From contig NZ_JYLK01000022.1 in NCBI RefSeq assembly GCF_001439805.1, positions 1 through 62,013 on the forward strand: a stretch of 62,013 nucleotides of DNA, given 5' to 3'. The notes under the pieces were generated by a model that searched no databases, was not told the origin of the DNA, and saw only the letters and a list, made by a program, of their open reading frames with translations. This stretch comes from Pseudomonas trivialis (GTDB lineage Bacteria > Pseudomonadota > Gammaproteobacteria > Pseudomonadales > Pseudomonadaceae). Shown here in pieces: positions 53,216 through 62,013 of this stretch (position 1 is the first letter of the stretch; each line of letters begins with the position of its first letter). The position numbers were made by a program, and so were the translations under genes.

Positions 53216-56200
53216 TCAGTCTTGCTTGTGTCGCTTGCGCACCAGCTTCATCACCACCACAAAGAACACCGGCACAAACACCACCGCCAGTGTCGCCGTG
53301 ATCATCCCGCCGATAACGCCGGTACCAATCGCCTGCTGGCTCGCCGAACTGGCGCCGGTGGCGATTGCCAGCGGCACCACGCCGAGGATGAACGCCAGCG
53401 AAGTCATGATGATCGGCCGCAACCTCAGCCGTGCGGCCTTGAGCGTCGCGCTGATCAGGTCTTCGCCCTGGTCATACAAATCCTTGGCGAATTCGATGAT
53501 CAGAATCGCGTTCTTTGCCGACAGGCCGATGATGGTGATCAGGCCAACCTTGAAGAACACATCGTTGGGCATGCCGCGCAAGGTCACCGCCAGCACCGCG
53601 CCGAGCACGCCCAGCGGCACCACCAGCAGCACCGAGGTCGGAATCGACCAGCTTTCATACAAGGCTGCCAGGCACAGGAACACGATCAGCAGCGACAAGC
53701 CCAGCAGGATCGGGGCCTGGGAGCCGGACAAGCGCTCCTGCAACGACAGGCCGGTCCATTCCTGGCCCAGTCCGGCGGGCAACTGGCTGACCAGCCGCTG
53801 GATTTCCGCCATGGCCTCGCCGGTGCTGTGCCCCGGTGCGGCTTCGCCGGTGATCGCGATAGCGGGGTAACCGTTGTAGCGGGTCAATTGCGCCGGGCCC
53901 TGGGTCCACCGGGCTTCGACAAACGCCGACAACGGCACCATCTTGCCATCCTTGTTGCGCACGTTGATTTTCATCAAGTCCGCCACCTGGCTGCGCTGAT
54001 CGCCTTCGGCCTGCACCACCACCCGCTGCATGCGGCCCTGGTTGGGGAAATCGTTGACATAGGCCGAACCAATCGCCGAGGACAGCACATTACCGACATC
54101 GGCAAACGACACCCCCAGCGCGTTGGCCTGCTTGCGGTCCACTTCCAACTGCACCTGCGGAGCCTCGGCCAGGGCACTTTCACGCACGTTGGCCAGGATC
54201 GGGCTTTTTGCCGCCGCATTGAGCAGGTCGGTACGCGCCGCCATCAACGCTGCGTGGCCGACGCCGCCACGGTCCTGCAGACGAAACTCGAAACCACTGG
54301 AGGTACCCAGGCCGTCAACCGGCGGCGGCAGCACCGCGAAGGCAATCGCGTCCTTGAGGCCGCCAAAGGCGGCGTTGGCACGGTTGGCAATTGATTCTGC
54401 GGAGGCGTCGGCGCCGCGGTCCGACCAATCCTTGAGCGTGGTAAATGCCAATGCCGCGTTCTGCCCCGAGCCGGAGAAGCTGAAGCCCATGATCATGGTG
54501 GTATCGCCCACGCCGGTCTCGGTGGCGTTGTGTGCCTCGATCTGCTCGGCCACCTGCACCGTGCGGTTCTTGCTCGCGCCCGGCGGCAGTTGGATGTCGG
54601 TGATGGTGTAGCCCTGGTCCTCCACCGGCAGGAACGAGGAGGGCAGGCGGGAGAACATCCAGCCCAGGCCCACCAGCAACACCAGATAGATCAGCAGGTA
54701 ACGCCCGCTGCGCTTGAGCGCATAGGTCACCCAGCCCTCGTAGCGGTCGGTGAGTTGTTCAAAACGTTTATTGAACCAGCCGAAGAAACCGCCCTTGGCA
54801 TGGTGCTCGCCCTTGGCGATCGGTTTGAGCAAGGTGGCGCAGAGGGCCGGGGTCAAGGTCAGGGCCAGGAACGCCGAGAACAGGATCGAGGTGGCCATCG
54901 ACAGCGAGAATTGCTGGTAGATCACCCCCACCGAGCCTTTCATGAAGGCCATCGGCAGGAACACCGCCACCAGCACCAGAGTGATGCCGATGATGGCGCC
55001 GGTGATCTGGCCCATGGCTTTTTTTGTCGCGTCCTTGGGCGACAGGCCTTCGGTGACCATGATGCGCTCGACGTTTTCCACCACCACAATGGCATCGTCC
55101 ACCAGGATGCCAATCGCCAGCACCATGCCGAACATGGTCAGCACGTTGATCGAGAAGCCGAGCACCAGCATGGTGGCGAAGGTGCCCATCAAGGCAATCG
55201 GCACCACCAGGGTGGGGATCAGCGTGTAGCGCACGTTCTGCAGGAACAGAAACATCACCGCGAAGACCAGGGCCATGGCTTCGAGCAGGGTGTAGACCAC
55301 TTTGGTGATCGAGACCTTGACGAACGGCGAGGTGTCGTACGGGATCTTGTATTCCACATTGGCCGGGAAATAGCGCGACAGCTCATCCATCTTTGCGCGC
55401 ACCAGCGTCGCGGTGTTCAACGAGTTGGCGCCCGGCGAGAGTTGCACGCTCACGGCAGTGGACGGCTTGCCGTTCAGGCGCGTGGAGAACTGGTATTCCT
55501 GGCTGCCGACTTCCACCCGCGCCACATCGCCGACACGTACGGTGGAACCGTCCGGGTTGGCCTTGAGCACGATGTCGGCGAATTCCTGCGGTGTCGACAG
55601 CTGGCCCTTGACCAGAATCGCTGCGGTGATTTCCTGGGTATTGGTGCCCGGCAGGTCGCCGATGCTGCCGGGGGCAACCTGGGCGTTCTGCGCGGCAATC
55701 GCGGCGTTCACGTCGGCCGGCGTGAGGTTGAAGCCGATCAGTTTCTGCGGGTCGATCCAGATGCGCATCGCTCGTTCGGAGCCATACAGCTGCGCCTTGC
55801 CCACGCCATCCAGGCGCTTGAGCTCGTTCATCACGTTGCGCGCCAGGTAATCGCTGAGCGCGGTGTCATCGAGCTTGCCGTCATTGGAGGTCAGGGTCAC
55901 CAGCAGCAGGAAGCCGGCGGAGACTTTCTGCACCTGCAGGCCTTGCTGGGTGACGGCCTGGGGCAGGCGCGGCTCCACCGCTTTGAGGCGGTTTTGCACA
56001 TCCACCTGGGCCATCTCCGGGTTGGTGCCCGGCTGAAAGGTGGCGGTAATGGTGGCCGACCCCAGACTGCTCTGGGATTCGAAATACAGCAGGTGGTCGG
56101 TGCCGTTGAGCTCCTGCTCGATCAGGCTGACCACACTCTGGTCCAGGGTCTGGGCCGAGGCGCCCGGGTACACCGCGTAGATTTCCACTTTCGGCGGCGC

Positions 56201-56314
56201 GACGTCAGGGTACTGGGCCACCGGCAACTGCGGGATGGCCAGCGCACCGGCCAGCAGGATAAACAGGGCCACCACCCAGGCGAACACCGGGCGGTCGATA
56301 AAGAACTGCGGCAT
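53216..56314 (-). CDS. RND efflux pump inner-membrane transporter
   Basis: 1032 residues, full-length HAE-1/AcrB type. N-terminal MPQFFIDRPVFAWVVALFI, the proton-relay helix with two adjacent aspartates in GILVDDAIVVVENVERIM (about 400-417), and the duplicated 12-helix plan with two large periplasmic loops. It exports hydrophobic or amphipathic compounds by proton exchange. It follows the membrane-fusion gene by six bases. No outer-membrane channel gene accompanies the pair, so it must borrow a TolC/OprM-type partner. The 5' end of the pair faces a two-component system. Confidence 0.95.
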   Translation of the reverse strand: MPQFFIDRPVFAWVVALFILLAGALAIPQLPVAQYPDVAPPKVEIYAVYPGASAQTLDQSVVSLIEQELNGTDHLLYFESQSSLGSATITATFQPGTNPEMAQVDVQNRLKAVEPRLPQAVTQQGLQVQKVSAGFLLLVTLTSNDGKLDDTALSDYLARNVMNELKRLDGVGKAQLYGSERAMRIWIDPQKLIGFNLTPADVNAAIAAQNAQVAPGSIGDLPGTNTQEITAAILVKGQLSTPQEFADIVLKANPDGSTVRVGDVARVEVGSQEYQFSTRLNGKPSTAVSVQLSPGANSLNTATLVRAKMDELSRYFPANVEYKIPYDTSPFVKVSITKVVYTLLEAMALVFAVMFLFLQNVRYTLIPTLVVPIALMGTFATMLVLGFSINVLTMFGMVLAIGILVDDAIVVVENVERIMVTEGLSPKDATKKAMGQITGAIIGITLVLVAVFLPMAFMKGSVGVIYQQFSLSMATSILFSAFLALTLTPALCATLLKPIAKGEHHAKGGFFGWFNKRFEQLTDRYEGWVTYALKRSGRYLLIYLVLLVGLGWMFSRLPSSFLPVEDQGYTITDIQLPPGASKNRTVQVAEQIEAHNATETGVGDTTMIMGFSFSGSGQNAALAFTTLKDWSDRGADASAESIANRANAAFGGLKDAIAFAVLPPPVDGLGTSSGFEFRLQDRGGVGHAALMAARTDLLNAAAKSPILANVRESALAEAPQVQLEVDRKQANALGVSFADVGNVLSSAIGSAYVNDFPNQGRMQRVVVQAEGDQRSQVADLMKINVRNKDGKMVPLSAFVEARWTQGPAQLTRYNGYPAIAITGEAAPGHSTGEAMAEIQRLVSQLPAGLGQEWTGLSLQERLSGSQAPILLGLSLLIVFLCLAALYESWSIPTSVLLVVPLGVLGAVLAVTLRGMPNDVFFKVGLITIIGLSAKNAILIIEFAKDLYDQGEDLISATLKAARLRLRPIIMTSLAFILGVVPLAIATGASSASQQAIGTGVIGGMITATLAVVFVPVFFVVVMKLVRKRHKQD

Positions 56315-56320
56315 GGCGGG

Positions 56321-57463
56321 TTATTCCTTCACGAGCGGGCTGGCGTCGACTTCAACTGTTTCACCGGGGCGCGCGTGTTGCAGGCCTTCGACGACGATAC
56401 GGTCGCCCGGCTTGAGGCCGCTGCTGACGATCCAGCGATCACCGACTACCGAGCCCAGCTCCACCGGCTGCTGGCTGACTTTCTGCTCGGCGTCCAGCAG
56501 CAGCACCATCGGGATACCGGCGCTGTCGCGGGTGATGGCGCGTTGCGGCACGCTGATGCCCTGGCGGTCGACGGCCTGTTCCAAGCGCACCCGCACAAAG
56601 CTGCCGGGCAGCAGGTCGAGGTCCGGGTTGGGGAACTCACTGCGCAGAATGATCTGCCCGGTGCCAGGGTCGACGCTGATCTCGGCGAACAGCAATTTGC
56701 CCGGCAGCGGGTACAGGCTGCCGTCGTCCAGAATCAAGGTGGCCCTGGCCTGATCCTGGCCGACCTGCTTGAGGCTGCCGGCGCGGAAGGCCCGGCGCAG
56801 GTCATTGAGTTCGCGGGTGGACTGGGTGAGGTCGGCGTGAATCGGGTCCAGTTGCTGGATGGTCGCCAGCGGCGTGGCTTCGTTCTGGCCCACCAGCGCG
56901 CCTTCGGTGACCAGCGCACGGCCGATGCGTCCGGAAATCGGGGCGGTGACGGTGGCGTAGCCCAGGTTCAGTCGGGCGCGGTCGACGGCGGCTTTCTGTG
57001 CGGCGACCTCGGCGGTGGTCTGGCGCACGGCGGCGCGGGCGTTGTCGTAGTCCTGGCCGCTGATCGCGTTGCCTTCCACCAGTTGGCTATAACGCTGCGC
57101 TTGCAGACGCGCCTGGAAGGCATTGGCCTCGGCCTTGCTCAGGTTGGCCTGGGCGCTGTCGAGGTCAGCCTTGAACGGCGCCGGGTCGATGCGAAACAGC
57201 ACATCGCCCTGTTTCACGTCATGGCCTTCCTTGAACACACGCTGCAGCACCACGCCGGCCACCCGGGCGCGCACTTCGGCGATGCGCGGCGCGGCGATGC
57301 GCCCGCTCAGCTCGTTGGTGATGGACAGCGGCTTGGCCTGCAGGGTTTCGATGCGCACTTTGGCCAGGGGCATTTGCGGCGCCTTGGCCGTGGACTTGTC
57401 ACACGCGCTCAGCGCCAGTGTGAGTGCCAACAGGCAGAATGGCGCAAACAGATTCTTCGACAT
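56321..57463 (-). CDS. RND periplasmic adaptor (membrane-fusion) lipoprotein
   Basis: 380 residues from ATG 57463. Lipobox LALSAC at about 16-21 gives a lipid-anchored N-terminus. The barrel-sandwich start is LSITNELSGRIAAPRIAEVRARVAGVVLQRVFKEGHDVKQGDVLF (about 45-90). A helical hairpin spans about 95-160 and the beta-barrel domain follows. It links the RND transporter to an outer-membrane channel. First gene of the pair; its 164-bp divergent spacer with the response regulator gene holds both promoters. Confidence 0.94.
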   Translation of the reverse strand: MSKNLFAPFCLLALTLALSACDKSTAKAPQMPLAKVRIETLQAKPLSITNELSGRIAAPRIAEVRARVAGVVLQRVFKEGHDVKQGDVLFRIDPAPFKADLDSAQANLSKAEANAFQARLQAQRYSQLVEGNAISGQDYDNARAAVRQTTAEVAAQKAAVDRARLNLGYATVTAPISGRIGRALVTEGALVGQNEATPLATIQQLDPIHADLTQSTRELNDLRRAFRAGSLKQVGQDQARATLILDDGSLYPLPGKLLFAEISVDPGTGQIILRSEFPNPDLDLLPGSFVRVRLEQAVDRQGISVPQRAITRDSAGIPMVLLLDAEQKVSQQPVELGSVVGDRWIVSSGLKPGDRIVVEGLQHARPGETVEVDASPLVKE

Positions 57464-57627
57464 GCTCTTATCCCAATATTGACTGGCGCATCCTAAGGTC
57501 ACCGGCGCCGTGGTGCTGTAAAGCTGTGTAGGTCGGGTGTGAATAAATGTAAGGTGCAGCCCACTGTGGGCCGAGGGCGTATATCCTTGCACAATCCTGC
57601 AAAGCCGTACTATTTGGAAACATCTTG

Positions 57628-58329
57628 ATGCCGAACATCCTGCTGGTGGAAGACGACGCCGCGCTCTCCGAGCTGATTGCCAGCTATCTGGAACGCAACG
57701 GCTATCAGGTCAGCGTGCTCAGCCGGGGCGATCAGGTGCGTGAGCGCGCGCGCCTGAACCCGCCGGACCTGGTGATTCTCGACCTGATGCTGCCCGGCCT
57801 CGACGGCCTGCAGGTGTGCCGCCTGCTGCGCGCCGACTCCGCGGGCCTGCCGATCCTGATGCTTACCGCCCGCGACGACAGCCACGACCAGGTACTGGGC
57901 CTGGAGATGGGCGCCGACGACTATGTGACCAAACCCTGTGAGCCGCGCGTGTTGCTGGCGCGGGTGCGCACCCTGCTGCGGCGCAGCAGTTTATCCGAAC
58001 CCCAGGCGGCCAACGACCAGATCACCATGGGCAACCTGTGCATCGACCTGTCGGAACGTACCGTCAGCTGGCGCGAGCAGCCTGTTGAATTGTCCAGCGG
58101 TGAATACAACCTGCTGGTGGTGCTGGCGCGCCATGCCGGCGAAGTGCTCAGCCGCGACCAGATCCTGCAGCGTTTGCGCGGCATCGAATTCAACGGCACC
58201 GACCGTTCGGTGGACGTGGCCATCTCCAAGCTGCGCCGCAAGTTCGACGACCACGCCGGAGAAGCCCGCAAGATCAAGACCGTATGGGGCAAGGGCTACC
58301 TGTTCAGCCGCTCCGAGTGGGAATGCTGA
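57628..58329 (+). CDS. OmpR/RstA-family response regulator
   Basis: 233 residues from ATG 57628; an in-frame TTG lies one codon earlier. Receiver 1-120 with acidic pair EDD (9-11), phospho-acceptor Asp in VILDLMLPG (near 51) and Lys in YVTKPCEPR. The DNA-binding winged helix (about 135-230) contains RDQILQRLRGIEFNGTDRSVDVAISKLRRKF and KTVWGKGYLF. The insert RLRGIEFNGTDRSVD is characteristic of RstA-like regulators. It probably controls the divergent RND genes as well as its own operon. Confidence 0.92.
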   Translation: MPNILLVEDDAALSELIASYLERNGYQVSVLSRGDQVRERARLNPPDLVILDLMLPGLDGLQVCRLLRADSAGLPILMLTARDDSHDQVLGLEMGADDYVTKPCEPRVLLARVRTLLRRSSLSEPQAANDQITMGNLCIDLSERTVSWREQPVELSSGEYNLLVVLARHAGEVLSRDQILQRLRGIEFNGTDRSVDVAISKLRRKFDDHAGEARKIKTVWGKGYLFSRSEWEC

Positions 58330-58332
58330 GCC

Positions 58333-59634
58333 ATGTTTCGTGTCCTGCTGCGCCTCTACCTCATCACCATCGTCACCTACAGTGCGGCGATCTATCTGAT
58401 TCCCAAGCTGACCGTGCTGTTGTTCGAGCACCGCTATCTGGACTACAACATCGAGCAGTCGCGCGGCCAGCAAAAGCTGATCGTCAAGCAGTATCAGCGT
58501 GCGCCCGTGGAGCGCTGGTCGCAGGTCACCGAACAACTGGATCGCGATTTTGCGCCGCAGAAAGTGCATCTGCTGCTGCGCAAGGACGCCAGCTTCACGC
58601 CGGCCGAAGAGCGGCTGCTGGAGCAGGGCAAGCCGGTGGTCCGTCTGGGCGAATGGGGCTGGATGGGGGAAATCAGTTCGCCGATCAACGATCAGTTCGT
58701 GGTCAAGCTCTCCATCCCCGACGACCCGCTGGACATCAACCTGCTGTACTGGTCGATGAACGTGCTGGTGGGCGCCGCGCTGCTGGCCTGCCTGCTGGTG
58801 TGGCTGCGTCCGCACTGGCGTGATCTGGAACGCCTGAAAAACACCGCTGCGCAGTTGGGCATGGGCAACTTGTCCGAGCGCACGCGCATCCCGCCCAGTT
58901 CCAACATCGGCGGTCTGGCAGCGGTGTTCGACACCATGGCCGGCGACATCGAGCGCCTGCTCAACCAGCAGCGCGACTTGCTCAACGCCGTCTCCCACGA
59001 ACTGCGCACGCCCTTGACCCGGCTGGACTTCGGCCTGGCGCTGGCGTTGTCCGAAGACATGCCCCAGGCCGGACGCGAGCGCCTGCAGGGGCTGGTCGCG
59101 CATATTCGTGAGCTGGACGAGTTGGTGCTGGAACTGCTGTCCTACAGCCGCCTGCAAAATCCGGCGCAATTGCCGGAGCGCGTGGACGTGATGCTCGACG
59201 AATTTATCGACAGCGTGCTGGGCAGCATCGACGATGAACTGGCAAACCCCGGGATTGTGATCGACGTGTCGCTCGACTGCGCGGTGGAGCGCTTCAGCCT
59301 CGATCCGCGCCTCACTGCGCGGGCCCTGCAGAACCTGCTGCGCAACGCCACGCGTTACTGCGATGGGCGCATCCAGGTGAGCGTCAGGGTGGACGCCGAG
59401 GGCTGTGAAATCTGCGTGGATGACGACGGCATCGGTATTCCCCGGGACCAGCGTGAACGCATCTTCGAGCCGTTCTACCGCCTTGACCGCAGCCGTGACC
59501 GTGCCACGGGCGGTTTTGGCCTGGGCCTGGCGATCAGCCGGCGCGCCCTGGAAGCCCAGGGCGGCAGCCTGGTCGCCGAGGCGTCACCGTTGGGCGGCGC
59601 GCGTTTTCGCGTGTGGTTGCCCACTGTCGGTTGA
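58333..59634 (+). CDS. RstB-like sensor histidine kinase
   Basis: 433 residues, the same length as E. coli RstB. Membrane helices at about 7-27 and 138-158 bound a periplasmic sensor of about 110 residues. A HAMP domain is at about 160-215. The H-box is NAVSHELRTPLTRLDFGL (His near 222). Then come N (LQNLLRNATRY), G1 (CVDDDGIGIP), and G2 (GGFGLGLAISRR) boxes. It starts three bases after the regulator. The periplasmic signal is unknown. Confidence 0.92.
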   Translation: MFRVLLRLYLITIVTYSAAIYLIPKLTVLLFEHRYLDYNIEQSRGQQKLIVKQYQRAPVERWSQVTEQLDRDFAPQKVHLLLRKDASFTPAEERLLEQGKPVVRLGEWGWMGEISSPINDQFVVKLSIPDDPLDINLLYWSMNVLVGAALLACLLVWLRPHWRDLERLKNTAAQLGMGNLSERTRIPPSSNIGGLAAVFDTMAGDIERLLNQQRDLLNAVSHELRTPLTRLDFGLALALSEDMPQAGRERLQGLVAHIRELDELVLELLSYSRLQNPAQLPERVDVMLDEFIDSVLGSIDDELANPGIVIDVSLDCAVERFSLDPRLTARALQNLLRNATRYCDGRIQVSVRVDAEGCEICVDDDGIGIPRDQRERIFEPFYRLDRSRDRATGGFGLGLAISRRALEAQGGSLVAEASPLGGARFRVWLPTVG

Positions 59635-59851
59635 TCACAGCACCTTCACCGCGCGGCCAATCGCCTGGATCGGCCCGGGCAGGCCGGTCAGGCAGAGCAG
59701 GGCTTTTGCGTTCAGGGCGGTTCTCCATTGAGTGGAACAACAGGGTTGCTGCAGGTACTCCCCAGGTGCGCGGCGATTGGATGCACACATTAGAAAATAA
59801 GAGCGAGGAGGCGCACACTGTGGCTCCGCTTTACCCCAAAAGAGATTAACC

Positions 59852-60631
59852 ATGACTGGTGTTCACACGTCCGCTCAACAAGGTTTCTCGACTCAGGCGG
59901 TGACCTACGCACAAGGCCGACCGGACTACCCAAGGCAGCTCACCGGCTGGCTCGCCGCTACCTTGCGCATCGATGCGCAGTCGACGGTGATCGACCTGGG
60001 CGCCGGCACGGGCAAGTTCACCCGCCTGGTCAGCACCCTGGCGCCTGAGCTGATCGCGGTGGAGCCGGTGGCGCAGATGGGCGCGCAGTTGGCCAGGCTG
60101 CTGCCGGATGTGCGGCTGGTCAACGGCACGGCCGAGAGCATCCCCCTGGCCGCTGCGAGTGCCGATGCGGTGGTCTGCGCCCAGGCCTTTCACTGGTTCT
60201 CCACGCAGGCAGCGCTGGCGGAGATTCACCGTGTGCTCAAACCCGATGGGCGCCTGGGGCTGGTGTGGAATGTGCGCGATGAATCGGTGGATTGGGTGGC
60301 GGCGATCACCGAAATCATTACGCCGTACGAAGGCGATACACCGCGCTTTCACACCGGGCATTGGCGCGAGGCCTTCACCGGTGAGTATTTTTCCGCACCC
60401 GACATGACGTGTTTTCCCTATCGCCATGTCGGCAGTCCACAGGAGGTGATCATCGATCGCTTCCTGTCCGTGAGTTTTATCGCGGCGCTGCCCGCGCCGG
60501 AAAAAGCCCGGGTGAGCGCACAATTGCGCACGCTGATCGACACCCATCCCGCGCTGAAAGGTCACGATACCGTCGCCTTTCCCTACCAAACCGAGGCGTA
60601 CGCGTGTCGCCGAGTGGCGCAAAAGGCATAA
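59852..60631 (+). CDS. Class I SAM-dependent methyltransferase
   Basis: 259 residues. Motif I is VIDLGAGTGKFTRLV (about 43-57), motif II is the acidic VEPVAQMG near 69, and motif IV is DAVVCAQAFHWF near 106, the pattern of the Methyltransf_11 group. The opening STQAVTYAQGRPDYPRQL matches a common bacterial family of unknown substrate. It is preceded by 217 bases with no clear gene and is not obviously coupled to the neighbours. Confidence 0.88.
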   Translation: MTGVHTSAQQGFSTQAVTYAQGRPDYPRQLTGWLAATLRIDAQSTVIDLGAGTGKFTRLVSTLAPELIAVEPVAQMGAQLARLLPDVRLVNGTAESIPLAAASADAVVCAQAFHWFSTQAALAEIHRVLKPDGRLGLVWNVRDESVDWVAAITEIITPYEGDTPRFHTGHWREAFTGEYFSAPDMTCFPYRHVGSPQEVIIDRFLSVSFIAALPAPEKARVSAQLRTLIDTHPALKGHDTVAFPYQTEAYACRRVAQKA

Positions 60632-60713
60632 AGTCAGATCACATTGATATAAGTGGTTATAAGAAAAATCGCTATCCTGCCGCCAGAAATTTATAAGGCC
60701 GCAGGTAGCGTTA

Positions 60714-61499
60714 ATGGATGTGGGAAATATTGGTTTTGTGGTTGCCGGCCTGATCGTGGGGTTTATCGTGGGCATGACCGGCGTCGGCGGGGGCTCGCTG
60801 ATGACGCCGATCCTGCTGTGGTTCGGCATCAACCCGGCCACCGCCGTGGGCACCGACCTGTTGTACGCGGCCATCACCAAGTCCGGTGGCGTGCTGGTGC
60901 ACAGCCGGAACAAAAACATCGACTGGACCATCACCGGCTGGCTCACCCTGGGCAGCGTGCCGGCGGTGTTGCTGACCCTGTGGTTCCTCGCCAGCCTGCA
61001 CACCGACCCCACTGCGATGAACGCGGTGATCAAGCAGGCCCTGGGCGTGGTGCTGCTGCTCACGGCCCTGGCGATCCTGTTCAAGCAACGCCTGTTGGCC
61101 TTCGCCCAGCGCCATGCCGGCGATGATTACCACATGAGCCCGCGCAACCTGAACGGGCTGACCGTGGTCACCGGCGCGATTCTCGGCACCATGGTCGCGC
61201 TCACGTCCATTGGCGCCGGCGCCCTGGGCACGGTGGCGCTGTTTATTCTCTATCCGTTCCTCGCCACGCGCCGTCTGGTCGGCACCGAGATCGCCCATGC
61301 CGTGCCGCTGACGCTGGTCGCAGGCCTTGGCCACGCGAGCATGGGCAACATGGACTGGCATTTGCTGGGCTTTTTGCTGATGGGCTCGCTGCCGGGCATT
61401 TACCTGGGCAGCCACATGACCGGCAGAATCCCGGACGGCGTATTGCGCCCGTGCCTGGCAATCATGTTGATGGCCGTCGGGTACAAACTCGCGTTCTAA
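60714..61499 (+). CDS. TauE/SafE-family anion exporter
   Basis: 261 residues with seven or eight membrane helices in two related halves. Signature GLIVGFIVGMTGVGGGSLMTPILLWFGINPATAVGTDLLYAAITK (about 11-55), and the second half GAILGTMVALTSIGAGALGTVALFILYP (about 157-184). The family exports sulfite or sulfoacetate and related anions. Two ATAAG motifs in the leader (60649-60663) might be part of a sulfur-control site, but this is weak. The last nine codons are copied downstream in the tandem repeat at 61671. Confidence 0.88.
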   Translation: MDVGNIGFVVAGLIVGFIVGMTGVGGGSLMTPILLWFGINPATAVGTDLLYAAITKSGGVLVHSRNKNIDWTITGWLTLGSVPAVLLTLWFLASLHTDPTAMNAVIKQALGVVLLLTALAILFKQRLLAFAQRHAGDDYHMSPRNLNGLTVVTGAILGTMVALTSIGAGALGTVALFILYPFLATRRLVGTEIAHAVPLTLVAGLGHASMGNMDWHLLGFLLMGSLPGIYLGSHMTGRIPDGVLRPCLAIMLMAVGYKLAF

Positions 61500-61670
61500 C
61501 CTGCACGCCCTTCAAGTGTGGGAGTGAAGTAAGCCCAGGCAACCACTTCCCTGTGGCAAGCGGGCTTGCCACAACAAGCCCGCTCGCCACAAAGGTTTCA
61601 GCATTCGACCCGGTAGGGCTTCAGGCTTGTTTCGGGCCGTTGCCGATCTGCCACACAAACGGCGGTTCGC
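61465..61670. repeat. Tandem duplication, unit 1 (206 bases, begins inside the exporter gene)
   Basis: Starts at TGTTGATGGCC in the last codons of the exporter gene and runs to the same sequence at 61671. It contains a small 40-base hairpin (61552-61591) and an AGGTTTCAGCATTCGACC block that recurs in unit 2. Confidence 0.85.
61552..61591. repeat. Reduced REP hairpin in unit 1
   Basis: TGTGGCAAGCGGGCTTGCC, then ACA, then an ACAAGCCCGCTCGCCACA arm: the two ends of a REPIN with nothing in between. Confidence 0.75.
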
Positions 61671-62013
61671 TGTTGATGGCCGTCGGCTACAAACTCGCGT
61701 TCTAACCTGCACACCCTTCAAGTGTGGGAGTGAAGTAAGCCCAGGCAACCACTTCCCTGTGGCGAGCGGGCTTGCCCTGCGTTGGGCTGCGCAGCAGCCC
61801 CAAAACCATCCTCCGCGCAGTGTCAGGTACACCGCATGTTCCTTGATGAGGGGCGCTTCGCACCCCAACGCGGGGCAAGCCCGCTCGCCACAACAAGCCC
61901 GCTCGCCACAAAGGTTTCAGCATTCGACCCAGTAGGGCTTCAGGCTTGTTTCGGGCCATTACCGATCTGCCACACAAACGGCGGTTCGCTGTTGATGGCC
62001 GTCGGCTACGAAC
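61671..62013. repeat. Tandem duplication, unit 2 (61671-61989) and start of unit 3
   Basis: 319 bases repeating unit 1 nearly base for base, including a copy of the nine final exporter codons and stop (MAVGYKLAF), with a full REPIN in place of the small hairpin. The extra 113 bases are exactly the REPIN difference. A third unit begins at 61990 and is cut by the window end. The open frames seen here on both strands are repeat-derived. Confidence 0.85.
61758..61910. repeat. REPIN plus an extra right arm in unit 2
   Basis: Full TGTGGCGAG-class REPIN (61758-61892) of the type seen at 16799 and 34405, followed directly by a second copy of the right arm ACAAGCCCGCTCGCCACA (61893-61910). Confidence 0.85.

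Noticed and set aside
54530..57496. A 988-codon open frame on the plus strand
   Set aside because: Antisense shadow of the RND transporter and adaptor genes; no recognisable domain.
60649..60697. CysB-type site before the TauE/SafE exporter (three ATAAG motifs)
   Set aside because: Suggestive for a sulfur-anion exporter, but the motif is short and the spacing does not match a pattern I can defend.
61512..61977. Open frames of about 90-118 codons in the terminal repeat region, both strands
   Set aside because: They consist of REP arms and the duplicated intergenic units, with no ribosome site or domain.
61465..62013. CRISPR array
   Set aside because: Only two and a part units, with long units of unequal length, palindromic REPs and a copied gene end; no short direct repeats with unique spacers and no cas genes.

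Overview
The window looks like chromosomal DNA of a fluorescent Pseudomonas (P. fluorescens group). It is GC-rich and has Pseudomonas-type gene sets: the kgu/ptxS 2-ketogluconate operon, yejABEF, a PraB-like alkane-oxidation activator and an AlkB/FadE cluster. It also carries the short palindromic REP/REPIN sequences and a larger dispersed intergenic repeat typical of these genomes. I saw no tRNA, rRNA, insertion sequence, prophage or CRISPR array.

Layout. 1-3.2 kb: end of a pentose ABC transporter locus (permease tail, exported aldose 1-epimerase, XylB-like sugar dehydrogenase) and yghU. 3.2-5.8 kb: a TerC/CBS membrane protein, a thioredoxin-like protein and a small exported protein. 6.1-12.5 kb: one collinear unit with a polar amino-acid-type ABC transporter, RidA, an IclR regulator, a PLP amino acid deaminase and a KDG-kinase-like sugar kinase. 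This is best explained as uptake and catabolism of an amino sugar acid such as D-glucosaminate. 12.9-23 kb, mostly minus strand: two small parvulins, a PAS hybrid histidine kinase, 3-hydroxybutyrate dehydrogenase and the yejABEF peptide/microcin importer.

23-39.9 kb is a hydrocarbon/fatty-acid region. A metal-dependent hydrolase, an SDR and a Baeyer-Villiger-type monooxygenase run leftwards. An alpha/beta hydrolase, AlkB alkane hydroxylase, two exported PraB-like proteins, a FadL-like porin and a FadE-FabG-MaoC-thiolase-FadD beta-oxidation run lie rightwards. Three promoter regions here share a TTTGAA half-site, and in two of them it forms a TTCAAA-N6-TTTGAA-type inverted repeat. No regulator is encoded nearby.

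40.2-45.5 kb: kguE-kguK-kguT-kguD with divergent control by PtxS; two perfect PtxS operators are visible. 45.7-52.4 kb: two large proteins of unrecognised family with Ig-like repeat layout and no signal peptide, of lower GC, followed by a classical autotransporter. 52.5-59.6 kb: a DUF1345 membrane protein and an RND pump pair without an outer-membrane component, divergent from an RstA/RstB-like two-component system. 59.8-61.5 kb: a methyltransferase and a TauE/SafE-type exporter. The window ends in a tandem duplication that copies the last codons of the exporter gene and contains a REPIN in one unit and only a small hairpin in the other.

The least expected observations are: six compensated base-pair changes between two copies of a 280-bp repeat, REP-derived C-terminal tails on FadE and PtxS, the shared operator of the alkane region, and the FabG/MaoC/thiolase trio that resembles a mycobacterial arrangement.
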